From assembly GCA_035363115.1 (NCBI GenBank), contig DAOSEM010000002.1, positions 476,841 to 540,840 on the forward strand: 64,000 nucleotides of DNA. The letters are read 5' to 3'. The notes under the pieces are model-generated. The model was not told the DNA's origin, ran no database searches, and saw nothing but the letters and a program-made list of their open reading frames with translations. Below are positions 43,272-52,307 of this stretch, piece by piece (position 1 is the stretch's first letter; each line of letters starts with the position of its first letter). Made by a program: the position numbers and the translations under genes. Origin of the DNA: Syntrophales bacterium. Lineage in GTDB: Bacteria; Desulfobacterota; Syntrophia; Syntrophales; PHBD01.

Positions 43272-46019
43272 ATGAGCGGGAATAAGAAGGCCAGGGAGCC
43301 GTTTGTCCATGAACTGGATGCCCGGAAGGAAAAAGTCGCCCGTCTTGAGGACACTCTTCAGGATAAAGCGGTGACCGCCGACCGACAACCTGTCGAGGAG
43401 GAGGTCCAGCGGTATCGCTTCATGGTGGAAAACGCGGGAAGCGAGATCTACCTGGTTCGTCGCGATGGCAATATCGCCTTTGTAAACCGGGCGGCTGCAA
43501 CGAGTCTGGGCTATACAGTCGATGAACTGCTGTCGATGAACGTCCGGGATTTCGATCCACGGTACGGTCCAATGTTTTCCCGTCACTTCGACGAGCTGAA
43601 AGCAGGCGATCTCCCGCCCTTTGAAACAGTACATATTGCCCGGGATGGACGCGGAATCCCCAAGGAATTCAAATCGTCTTACCTGAAGGTTGGAAACGAA
43701 GAGTACATCTGCGGCTTCGGCCTGGATATCACCGAAAGGAAGCGGGCCGAAGAATCACTGAAGAAGAGCGAGGCGATGTACCGCAGCGTCATCGAGAATA
43801 TCCAGGAGGTTTACTATCGGACCAATCGGGAGGGCCGGCTGGTCTTGACGAGTCCGTCCGGAGCGGCGATGTTCGGATACGAGCGGGTGGAAGACATTCT
43901 CGGCACGGATGTGCAGAGCCTCTGGGAGGACCCCGGTGAAAGACCCAGGCTTCTCGCGGAGGTTGCGAAGCACGGAAGCGTGGAGGATTATGTCGGTCTC
44001 ATGAAGAGAAGGGACGGCAGCGTGTTCATGGCATCCCTGAGTGTCCATTTTTACCGGAACGACGAGGGAAACACGCTTGGGACGGAGGGCATCATCCGGG
44101 ATGTCACGGAGCTGAAAAGAGCGGAAGCGGCCCTGAAGAAAAGCGAAGAGACATTCCGGAAGGCGTTTCACACAAGTCCCGATGCAATCAACATCAACCG
44201 CCTGTCCGACGGCATGTTCGTGTCGATCAACGACGGATTCACAAAGGCAACCGGATACACGGCGGAAGACGTGATCGGCAGGACCCCGTCGGAAATCGAT
44301 CTCTGGCTCCATCCGGAAGACCGGGATCGGATGGTCGGGACCATGATCGAACACGGCGAGGTCCGCAACCTGGAGGCCCCTTTCCGGAAGAAAAACGGTT
44401 CCATCGATATCGCGCTGATGTCCGCCTCCATCATCGACATCGACGGCGTTGCCCATATCCTGAGCATCACACGCGACATCACGGAGAGAAAAAGGGCCGA
44501 AGAGGCGGTCCGGGAGAGTGAGAGGCGCTTCCGCGACCTGGCGGAGCTGCTTCCCCAGGCCGTCTTCGAGTTTGATGAGCAGGGCCGCTTTACCTATGCG
44601 AACCAGTTTGCTCTCAACCTCTTCGGCTATACGAGGGACGATTTCAAAGGCGGGATCGACGCAATCGACACCATCGCCCCGGGGAGCCGGGAATTGGCGG
44701 TCCGGAACATTACCAGGGTGATGAGAAACGAGTTGAAATCGGGGACGGAATATACGGCGATCCGCAAGAACGGCGAGGAGTTCCCCGTGATCATCTATTC
44801 CACCCCCATCCATCGGGACGGCAGGGTCGCCGGCCTGCGCGGGATCATTATCGACCTGACGGAGCGCAAGCGTCTGGAGGCGCAGCTGACCCAGGCACAA
44901 AAGCTGGAAGCCGTCGGCACCCTGGCCGGCGGCATGGCGCACAATTTCAATAATATTCTCATGGGAATCCAGGGACATGTCTCGATGATGCTCATGAACA
45001 TGGATACCGGGCATCCCTATTACGAGCGCCTGAAAAACATCGAAGAACAGATCCTCAGCGGGGCGGATCTGACGAAACAGCTTCTGGGATTCGCCCGGGG
45101 CGGAAAGTACGAGGTGAAGCCCCTGAACATCAACGCCGTTCTTTCATGGACGGCGGAGATGTTTGCCAGGACAAAGAAGGAAATCACGATCGAGATGGAC
45201 CTGGGAGAGGAGCCGCTGACGGTCCTCGCCGACCGCAGCCAGATGGAACAGATGCTCATGAACCTGCTTGTGAACGCCTGGCAGGCAATGCCGGCGGGAG
45301 GCAGGATTTACCTGGAAACGAAAAGCGTCCTTCTCGGCGCGGCGGAAATCAGGCCATATGAGGTGACTCCGGGTCCCTATGTGAGAATTACCGTGCAGGA
45401 TTCGGGTATGGGAATGGACGAACGAACACAGAAGCGGATATTCGAGCCCTTTTTCACGACGAAGCAGATGGGGAGGGGAACAGGCCTGGGACTGGCGACG
45501 GTCTATGGCATCGTCAAGGGCCATCGGGGATATATCACGGTCTACAGCGAAACCGGGCACGGGTCGAGGTTCAACATCTACCTTCCCCTGGCGGAAGGCG
45601 AAACACCTGCGCAATGGACGGTGGAAAAGACCGAAGCCACGTCCGGATCGGGGGTCATTCTGCTCGTCGAGGATGAAGAACAGGTGCTCCAGACGACAAG
45701 GGAGATGCTCGAGCTCCTTGGATACACCGTCCTGACCGCCCGGGACGGCCGGGAGGCGATCGAGGTGTACCGCCGGATGGGGAAAGGCATCGATCTGGTT
45801 CTGATGGACATGATCATGCCGGGAATCAGCGGTGGCGAGGCCATTGACGCCCTGCTGGAAATCAATCCGTCCGTACGGATCGTTCTGGCCAGCGGCTACA
45901 GCCTGAACGGCCTGGCCGGGGATATCATGCGACGAGGCTGCAGGGCCTTCCTCCAGAAACCCTACAACATGGGGGAGTTGTCAAGAACCGTCACTCAGGT
46001 GATGAGCGTGCCCGCGTAA
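43272..46019 (+). CDS. Hybrid sensor histidine kinase with four PAS domains and a receiver
   Basis: About 915 residues with no membrane segment, so probably a cytoplasmic sensor. An N-terminal coiled coil precedes four PAS/PAC units (about 45-150, 165-285, 290-405, 415-535). The HisKA box is GGMAHNFNNILMG with phospho-acceptor His557. The HATPase has N (LLVNAWQAMPAGG), G1 (DSGMGMD) and G2 (GRGTGLGLATVYGIV) boxes. The C-terminal receiver has Asp846 in LVLMDMIMPG. The HxFNNxL form of the H box is typical of NtrB-like PAS kinases. The Met at 43272 is preferred to 43209, which has no ribosome-binding site. No partner regulator is adjacent. Confidence 0.93.
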   Translation: MSGNKKAREPFVHELDARKEKVARLEDTLQDKAVTADRQPVEEEVQRYRFMVENAGSEIYLVRRDGNIAFVNRAAATSLGYTVDELLSMNVRDFDPRYGPMFSRHFDELKAGDLPPFETVHIARDGRGIPKEFKSSYLKVGNEEYICGFGLDITERKRAEESLKKSEAMYRSVIENIQEVYYRTNREGRLVLTSPSGAAMFGYERVEDILGTDVQSLWEDPGERPRLLAEVAKHGSVEDYVGLMKRRDGSVFMASLSVHFYRNDEGNTLGTEGIIRDVTELKRAEAALKKSEETFRKAFHTSPDAININRLSDGMFVSINDGFTKATGYTAEDVIGRTPSEIDLWLHPEDRDRMVGTMIEHGEVRNLEAPFRKKNGSIDIALMSASIIDIDGVAHILSITRDITERKRAEEAVRESERRFRDLAELLPQAVFEFDEQGRFTYANQFALNLFGYTRDDFKGGIDAIDTIAPGSRELAVRNITRVMRNELKSGTEYTAIRKNGEEFPVIIYSTPIHRDGRVAGLRGIIIDLTERKRLEAQLTQAQKLEAVGTLAGGMAHNFNNILMGIQGHVSMMLMNMDTGHPYYERLKNIEEQILSGADLTKQLLGFARGGKYEVKPLNINAVLSWTAEMFARTKKEITIEMDLGEEPLTVLADRSQMEQMLMNLLVNAWQAMPAGGRIYLETKSVLLGAAEIRPYEVTPGPYVRITVQDSGMGMDERTQKRIFEPFFTTKQMGRGTGLGLATVYGIVKGHRGYITVYSETGHGSRFNIYLPLAEGETPAQWTVEKTEATSGSGVILLVEDEEQVLQTTREMLELLGYTVLTARDGREAIEVYRRMGKGIDLVLMDMIMPGISGGEAIDALLEINPSVRIVLASGYSLNGLAGDIMRRGCRAFLQKPYNMGELSRTVTQVMSVPA

Positions 46020-46025
46020 TTCGGT

Positions 46026-46418
46026 CTATTTCCCTCCGACTCCGGATCCGCCTTCGGCCTGGTATCTTATGAGGGCGTCGGTGGCGGCCCGAAGTCTGCC
46101 CGCCATGGCTTTCAGCACCATCCTGAAATTGTCGGAAAGCTGGTTGTATTCCCTGTCAAAAAAATTCCGGTCGATGATCCCCACGACGGTGTCGCCGATT
46201 GCCCTGGCGGATGCCGTGCGCTCCCCTTTGGTGATGTACGCCACTTCACCGAAGATCTCGCCTTCCTTCATCCTGGCGATTATAATCTCCCGCTCGTTCA
46301 TGGTGCGGTATATCTCAACGCATCCCTCGTCAACGACATAAATCCAGTCCCCGTGAGATCCTTCCGTAAAAATGACCGTTCCGTCGGGATAGTTCTCGTA
46401 CGTTGCGATCTGGAACAT
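46026..46418 (-). CDS. Cyclic-nucleotide-binding domain protein
   Basis: A 130-residue stand-alone cNMP-binding (CRP-like) beta-roll: FTEGSHGDWIYVVDEGCVEIYR, then MKEGEIFGEVAYITKGERTASARAIGDT, where the phosphate-binding cassette normally is. There is no DNA-binding domain or kinase part, so it is a sensor module only. It is convergent with the kinase gene, 6 bases apart. It has a strong ribosome-binding site (aaggagg). Partner and ligand are unknown. Confidence 0.85.
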   Translation of the reverse strand: MFQIATYENYPDGTVIFTEGSHGDWIYVVDEGCVEIYRTMNEREIIIARMKEGEIFGEVAYITKGERTASARAIGDTVVGIIDRNFFDREYNQLSDNFRMVLKAMAGRLRAATDALIRYQAEGGSGVGGK

Positions 46419-46686
46419 CGGTCTCCTCCTTTTTTTTCCGCCGTCGGGTATTCTCGGTTATTCTTCAAGAATATTCAATTCTATAACCGAAGCCGATGAA
46501 AAACGAAACACAGAAATGAGCGTCTGCTTCATCAAGTGACGGAAATTCGACCCGGTCGGCTCATACCCCGAGGGTGCATGACATCATGGAAAACGATCCG
46601 ATCTTGTGTCATATAGCAAACCCTGTTTACCCCCGTGCGCCCCGCCGGCAAAGATCGTGCAAACGAAAAGGAATGGAAGCACCGAG

Positions 46687-48462
46687 ATGAAAATGAAGCG
46701 GATCCGGATCGCGATCACCATCGGCCTGTTGCTGTCTCTTGTTGCCGTGGCTGCCACATACATGACGATACAGCGCGAGATCGAGCAGTTGAAGCCGCGC
46801 CTGGCGGAGTATGCAAGCCTCCGTTATGGTCTGGACGTAAAGGTGGACGACCTCGGTTATGCCTTTCCGGACGGTCTCCGGGCAACCGGGCTCCGGGTCT
46901 CTTTCCTCGGAAAACCGATGCTGGAGGCGGCAACGGCGACCTTTCGCATTCGCCTGTCGGATTTGTTCAGGAACCGGTCCCTGGGGACACGGAGCCTGAG
47001 GTCCGTGGATGCCGAGGCCGTAAAGGTCAGCATTGAGCGGTCCGCTGCAGGTGGATGGCTATTCCCCGGTCCTCCCCCCTACCCTTCCCGAAAAGACGCA
47101 TCAACCAACGGAGAGGAAAAGTTCGAACGGTCCCGGGTTCTCTTTTCCATCCGTGGTCTCGAAATCCATCTGGCGACGCAACGGGGTGCCATCCACCGGA
47201 CGTACGACCGCCTTGAAGCCCTCTACGATCCTTCGCAAAGGTCCGCCGAGTTAAATCTGCGGGGTGGAGAGGAGAAACTGAAAATCGCTCTTGGCACGGG
47301 ACCGGAGCGGCGGGTCGATGTAGAGGCGGATGCCGTCTCCCTGGAGCCGTTGCTTCTTTTCACATCGCCGGTCATCCCTTTCGACCGGCTCTACCTGGGA
47401 GGGAAAAGCACGGTTCGGGAAATTTCTCCTGGAAGGTACGCCTTTGCGGTTTCAGGCCGACTGTTCGGCAAGGGCTCGGACGGGAGCCTGAAGGTCCGCG
47501 TGAACATGGAAGGGCTCGGGACGCATGACGGACTGGAGGAGGCCCGGGGGGAGATGGACCTGGGGGGGGAAAGCTTGCTTTTTTCCGCAACCTCTACGGG
47601 AGGGAAAAGACGAGGATTTCAAGCGGATGCAACATTCCGCAACTTTTCCTTCGAGCGCGCGGTTGCCTCTGTTCCCGCCTCGTTTCGACCGAATCTGTCC
47701 GATCTGAAAGTGACAGGATATCTGAATGGCGTTTTTACGACGTCCATTGCCACGGCGCCGCCTTACCGGACGTCTTACCGCTTCACGGGCGAATCGGAGC
47801 GGCTCCGGGTGCTGGCGCTTGGACCGGGAATACGGATCGCCGCCTTGAGAGCCCCATTCCGGCATACATTCCGCACGGAGCAGGGCAAAACCATGAACAT
47901 CTGGGTCGGCCCGGACAATCCCGATTTTGTCCCCTACGGAGAAATCCCCCCGGCGATGATCAAGGCCGCGATGTCCGCTGAAGACGGAGGGTTCTTCCGG
48001 CACAGGGGCTTCAGCATCCAGCAGTTTATCGAGGCCCTGGCGGACAACATCCGGGCCGGCAGGGTCGTTCGGGGAGCCAGCACGATCACCATGCAGCTGG
48101 CAAAGAACCTCTACCTGCCGAAAGCGAGAACGCTTGGCAGAAAATTCGAGGAGCTGTTCATCACGGTTGCTCTCGAGCAGGAGCTGTCCAAGCGCCGCAT
48201 CCTGGAGATCTACATGAACATCATCGAGTGGGGCGATGGCATCTACGGTCTCGTTCCCGCGTCGAGACACTATTTCCGGAAGCATCCGTCTGAACTGACG
48301 GATGAGGAATGCGCCTTCCTTGCTTCCATCATAGCCCGGCCCAGGCACCGCTGGAGGCCGGACCCGCTGGTCAATCTCGGGGCCGGCTGGAGGCAGTACG
48401 TGGACCTGCTCGTCCGGAAAATGGAGGAAAAGCAGCTCCCGGAAGAGCGGGAACCGCAATAG
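46687..48462 (+). CDS. GT51 peptidoglycan transglycosylase with AsmA-like N-terminal domain, no transpeptidase
   Basis: About 591 residues. An N-terminal membrane helix (IAITIGLLLSLVAVAATYM) is followed by some 370 residues resembling AsmA/DUF-type lipid-transport domains (RYGLDVKVDDLGYAFPDGLRATGL; VDAEAVKVSIERS). Then comes a GT51 lipid II polymerase domain: MSAEDGGFFRHRGFS with catalytic Glu432, RVVRGASTITMQLAKNLYL and ELSKRRILEIYMNIIEWG. There is no penicillin-binding domain, so it can extend glycan strands but not cross-link them. The ATG at 46687 gives a clean N-terminus; the frame opens earlier, at 46606. Confidence 0.85.
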   Translation: MKMKRIRIAITIGLLLSLVAVAATYMTIQREIEQLKPRLAEYASLRYGLDVKVDDLGYAFPDGLRATGLRVSFLGKPMLEAATATFRIRLSDLFRNRSLGTRSLRSVDAEAVKVSIERSAAGGWLFPGPPPYPSRKDASTNGEEKFERSRVLFSIRGLEIHLATQRGAIHRTYDRLEALYDPSQRSAELNLRGGEEKLKIALGTGPERRVDVEADAVSLEPLLLFTSPVIPFDRLYLGGKSTVREISPGRYAFAVSGRLFGKGSDGSLKVRVNMEGLGTHDGLEEARGEMDLGGESLLFSATSTGGKRRGFQADATFRNFSFERAVASVPASFRPNLSDLKVTGYLNGVFTTSIATAPPYRTSYRFTGESERLRVLALGPGIRIAALRAPFRHTFRTEQGKTMNIWVGPDNPDFVPYGEIPPAMIKAAMSAEDGGFFRHRGFSIQQFIEALADNIRAGRVVRGASTITMQLAKNLYLPKARTLGRKFEELFITVALEQELSKRRILEIYMNIIEWGDGIYGLVPASRHYFRKHPSELTDEECAFLASIIARPRHRWRPDPLVNLGAGWRQYVDLLVRKMEEKQLPEEREPQ

Positions 48463-48532
48463 GAGAGACCGGTTTTTTCGGCCGCCATCATGGGATCGGC
48501 GGGTACGCCGTCCCGTCTTCCCGTCGGGAGAC

Positions 48533-48961
48533 CTATCCGATGCCGACGACCTTGATCTCGAAGGTCAGGTTGCGGCCGGCGAGAGGGTGGTTTCCATCGA
48601 TGGTCACCTGGTCCCCTTCCGTTTTCACGATGCGCCCTTCCACTTCGATGCCGTCGGCCCGGGTAAAAGAAACCTCCCTGTCGGGCTCCGGAACGATGCC
48701 GGCAGGCAGCTCAGCGGCCGGCACGGTCCATACCAGGGAAGGATCCTTCGGGCCGTAACCGTCTGCCGGCTTGATGGTGACCGTTCTGGTCTCACCCGTC
48801 TTCATGCCCATGACACCGGTTTCAAAGCCCTTGATAACCTTTCCCTTTCCAACGGTAAACTCCAGAGGCGTGCCGCCCACATTGGTCTCGAAAACCTTTC
48901 CGTCCTTGAGCCTTCCCGTATAGAAGATTTTCACCCGGCTGCCTTTTTTCACCTGCGACAT
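48533..48961 (-). CDS. FKBP-type peptidyl-prolyl isomerase (SlyD-like)
   Basis: A 142-residue FKBP-fold isomerase of the SlyD/FklB-2 group. It shows VKIFYTGRLKDGKVFETN, PLEFTVGKGKVIKGFETGVMGMKTGE, and the inserted-in-flap chaperone region from TIKPADGYG to VDGNHPLAGRNLTF. No signal peptide is present, so it should be a cytoplasmic folding helper. The His-rich metal tail of E. coli SlyD is lacking. It is convergent with the GT51 gene. Ribosome-binding site aaggagg. Confidence 0.92.
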   Translation of the reverse strand: MSQVKKGSRVKIFYTGRLKDGKVFETNVGGTPLEFTVGKGKVIKGFETGVMGMKTGETRTVTIKPADGYGPKDPSLVWTVPAAELPAGIVPEPDREVSFTRADGIEVEGRIVKTEGDQVTIDGNHPLAGRNLTFEIKVVGIG

Positions 48962-49015
48962 GAATGCCTCCTTATCTTCGTTTTGAATTTTTCTTCTTGT
49001 ATTCGCGTTCTCTTG

Positions 49016-50212
49016 TCATTCAAGGGGGTTGGCCGATGGGATCCGAAACAGGCCCTTCATGAGTTCGAAAAATGTGTCGGGAAGGTAGCGGTCCCAGATC
49101 CGGATCGGCAGGTCGACCGCTGCTCCTGGTGGCGCTTCCGGGATCGTGAAAAGGTATTCAAGAAGATACCCTATGTTCCTGGCCAGATGTCCCCTGTAGG
49201 GTTGAGCCGCCCGCTGTTCCATGATCCTGTCCTCGTGCATGCAGCGGCCGATCTCGCTTTCCAGCATTTCCTGGAATGTCGATACGATGATCTCCAGGAT
49301 GACGCTCTCCTCACCGGATTCGACAAATTCGGCAAATGCATGGTTGACGGACGCGTCGTCCCATCCTTTTTCCTGGAAATAGGACAGGGTGTGGCCGCGG
49401 ACAGGAGGCGAAAGAATCAATTCGCGGAGGGGGCGGTAGCGAACCGTCAGGTTGACGGCGTTGTACTGTCCCCGATGCTCCTCCTGTTCCACGATGGTAC
49501 AGCCTGCCCGGGAAAGGGTCTCGCACAGGGGAGCCAGGGATGGATTTTCCCAGACGATTTTCAGCCCTCCGACATCGTTGATGGCGAGGTTCTCCGTTTC
49601 CTCCAGCGGGCGGTGGTTTCGGAGGTCATCGAGAAACGCCTCTTCGGCCCGGAGGAATTCCTCGTTCATCTCTTCCGGCGAGGTGATCAGTTCGTGCCGG
49701 GGAACGCCGATCCGTCTCGCCCGCCCCTCCGCAAGTGAGTCCGCGCCTTTCCGGATTGCTGCAAATACGCGGTCGGCAATGCGCCGGGCCGACTTTTCGG
49801 CGATGCGCCGGGCCCGTTTGATCCGGTAGGATCCGGCGTAATGGCTCCCCTCCCCATTTTTCCGTGAGACAAGGACCCCGTGAAAGGGGGTCTCCCGATA
49901 GTAGTGCCCCGGACGCCGCAGATACTCACGAATGAGAAAATCGATCCGGTCGTTCCTGTAGGGCGGATTTTCAATGAGCACATCCTTCAGTCCTCCCTTG
50001 CGGGAGATCCGGTGGAAGATCGTCCCTTCTTCACGGGAACCGCCGAAGACGTTTTCAGCGAGGGTCCCGAGGCAGCGGCACAGGAAAAGGTTGTTGAACT
50101 GGACCAGCCGTACGATGCTCTCCTCGTCATCGGGACGTGCGTCTCCATACATCCAGCGCCGGATGATGTCGTCAAGAACAACACGATGAAGGTAGCTGTT
50201 AATCTGAATCAT
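49016..50212 (-). CDS. Unknown protein with weak RelA/SpoT-like pattern
   Basis: About 398 residues (Met at 50212), soluble and rich in Arg/Glu. I do not recognise a family with confidence. The central part NLAINDVGGLKIVWEN, about 35 residues before NAVNLTVRYRP, and the later ILEIIVSTFQEMLESEIGRCMHED, follow the order of RelA/SpoT nucleotidyltransferase motifs (D-x-x-G-x-(R/K); EIQ(I/V)xT...E-H). Key residues do not line up exactly, so this is a hint only. It is divergent from the PhaC-like gene. Confidence 0.5.
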   Translation of the reverse strand: MIQINSYLHRVVLDDIIRRWMYGDARPDDEESIVRLVQFNNLFLCRCLGTLAENVFGGSREEGTIFHRISRKGGLKDVLIENPPYRNDRIDFLIREYLRRPGHYYRETPFHGVLVSRKNGEGSHYAGSYRIKRARRIAEKSARRIADRVFAAIRKGADSLAEGRARRIGVPRHELITSPEEMNEEFLRAEEAFLDDLRNHRPLEETENLAINDVGGLKIVWENPSLAPLCETLSRAGCTIVEQEEHRGQYNAVNLTVRYRPLRELILSPPVRGHTLSYFQEKGWDDASVNHAFAEFVESGEESVILEIIVSTFQEMLESEIGRCMHEDRIMEQRAAQPYRGHLARNIGYLLEYLFTIPEAPPGAAVDLPIRIWDRYLPDTFFELMKGLFRIPSANPLE

Positions 50213-50445
50213 GGCCGATCCGGGTCCAGGGAGACCCTTCCCGGCAGTGCCGATGCATCCGCTCACGATGCGGAAAGGGTCCGTCGATGTCGGCCATTAT
50301 ATCATACGCGGATCGGGAGTTCCGCGCTTTTCAGGAAATACGGCAGGGTATGAGTCATAATTTCCCTTCTTGCATCCCGCGGATCAATCTGACAAATTAC
50401 ATGCATTGTTCTTTCCAACCAATCATCCCAAAGGAGAAGACAGCC

Positions 50446-52260
50446 ATGAAGGACGACAACCGAATCAGTCCCTCCACTCTCTTGATCCAGATGGGAGTCA
50501 CACCCGCCGACAATGCAATGGAAATGAAAACGGCCGTCCCCTGGAAAAGCATGATGGGAGGGATGCAGACCCGGATGCTGTTTCAGTACCAGCAGTTTCT
50601 CGACGGCATCAGCCGGAACTATGGGCTGTTCGGACCCCTGGCCATCGCCGCCAGCATTCAGAGCACCTTCCTCAAACCTTTTTTCACGGATCCGATCAAG
50701 GCCCACGCACGCATCACGGCGCGTTCAGGCAAGGAACCGGACATCTACCGGGACTTGAACGGATGGATTTACAAAAACTATGCCCGCTCGCTCTACGATC
50801 TCTGCGGCTACTTCATGAAGGACGGCAAATTCGATCGTAAAAAGGCTGCCTCCGTCGCCACGACGCCTGAGGGGCATCGCATGCTGAAGGAATACGTCCA
50901 GGAATTCTGCCAGATGGAATGCGCATACAACTCCCTTGGCATGACCCGGCTCAAAGCAATGAAGGAAATGCTCATATGCCTCCTGGTCGTCATTACGGAA
51001 CTGCCGCTGGACGGGGAGGGCCTTCCCTACATGAGAAAGAAGCCGGATGGCACCGACGGCATGACCTTCGAGGAATACCTGGCGGAGAACCGCTTCCGCC
51101 TGGAGTGCCTGTACAATGCCAACGCCTTCGATCCGAAGGAGTATTCCGAGCGGGCCACGCAAGGACATATCGGTTGCTCCGAATATGAGATCGTAAGGGG
51201 ATCCCGGCTCCACAGCGTCCGTCTTCGGCATTATCTCATGCCGAAGGGGATCAAGCCCAACGGCCGGGTGCTCTACATCTCAACCCCCCTGATCAACAAG
51301 CCGGAGCTGTTCGATCTCGCCGACGGCAAATCGGTCGTACAGGGCATGCTGCACGAGGGATACGCCGTCTATCTGGTCGACCACGGGGAATGCAGTCCCG
51401 ACGACACGAAGCTGGAGCTATCCTTTTTCAACAAGACCGTTCACGACCGTTACCTGGAGATCATCCGCAAGAGGCACCCGAAGGCCCAGATCGACATCAT
51501 GGGCTACTGCATGGGAGGGACGCTGATGCTTCCCTACCTTGCCCGGCGCGCGGAGGAGCGCATGGCCCGGGGTGATGAAATGGACATCTGCAAGATTGCC
51601 CTCATGGCTTCACCGGTCCGGTTTGACGACGCGGAAAGCGGCCACGAAAAAATGAGGTCCTTTATCCGCCAGAACTACGACCCCAACCTCATGAGCGAGC
51701 TGTTCGGGAGCGTCAACATCCCTCCCCAGATCATCGACTTCGGGATGAACGAGATCCAGCCCGGGGTCCATTATACCGTACTCTCCGGTTTCTACGGCCG
51801 CGCCATCTATGCCAACGCAATCGAGGATTCAGCTCCTTTCCTCTACTGGCTCACACACGGGACGAAGTTTCCCGCCAGGGCACACCGGCAGTGGATCGAG
51901 CAGTTTTTCATGGGGAACGAACTGGTGAAGGGCACCTATTGCATGCCCTCCTCGAATCCGGACCTGGATGGAAAGCCCGTGGACATGGACGCCCTCCGCA
52001 GGGGCGGGGTGCGGATCTTCGATTACCGGGGTTCCCGGGATCCCATTGCCCCCCCTGGCTCCTGCGTGGCCAGCCAGCTCTGGGGGATGCGCGCCGAAGG
52101 AAACATCCAGATGACCCGCGGCGGCCTGAACCGGACCTTCGAGAAGAACATCGGCCACATCTTCGTCGTGAGCAAGCAGCTCCTCGCGGAATATCTCAAG
52201 ACCGTCACCGACTTTCTCAATGACGGTCCGTGCGAGGGGGTCGATGAAATGGCGGCGTAA
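50446..52260 (+). CDS. PhaC-like poly(3-hydroxyalkanoate) synthase / alpha-beta hydrolase
   Basis: About 604 residues. The lipase-like box G-Y-C-M-G carries nucleophile Cys355, as in PHA synthases. The triad partners are plausibly Asp532 (FDYRGSRDPIAPP) and His571 (KNIGHIFVV). The N-terminal 250 residues resemble the PhaC N-terminal domain only loosely (TRMLFQYQQFLDGISRNYG; YRDLNGWIYKNYARSLYDL). This suggests a divergent PhaC or a related acyltransferase. The ATG at 50446 has aaggag 11 bases upstream; upstream in-frame sequence to 50287 lacks coding character. No phaR, phaE or phasin gene is nearby. Confidence 0.78.
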   Translation: MKDDNRISPSTLLIQMGVTPADNAMEMKTAVPWKSMMGGMQTRMLFQYQQFLDGISRNYGLFGPLAIAASIQSTFLKPFFTDPIKAHARITARSGKEPDIYRDLNGWIYKNYARSLYDLCGYFMKDGKFDRKKAASVATTPEGHRMLKEYVQEFCQMECAYNSLGMTRLKAMKEMLICLLVVITELPLDGEGLPYMRKKPDGTDGMTFEEYLAENRFRLECLYNANAFDPKEYSERATQGHIGCSEYEIVRGSRLHSVRLRHYLMPKGIKPNGRVLYISTPLINKPELFDLADGKSVVQGMLHEGYAVYLVDHGECSPDDTKLELSFFNKTVHDRYLEIIRKRHPKAQIDIMGYCMGGTLMLPYLARRAEERMARGDEMDICKIALMASPVRFDDAESGHEKMRSFIRQNYDPNLMSELFGSVNIPPQIIDFGMNEIQPGVHYTVLSGFYGRAIYANAIEDSAPFLYWLTHGTKFPARAHRQWIEQFFMGNELVKGTYCMPSSNPDLDGKPVDMDALRRGGVRIFDYRGSRDPIAPPGSCVASQLWGMRAEGNIQMTRGGLNRTFEKNIGHIFVVSKQLLAEYLKTVTDFLNDGPCEGVDEMAA

Positions 52261-52307
52261 CGACCCGCGGGGATGGAACCTTTCGGGGTAGCGGATCCGG
52301 CACGGGA

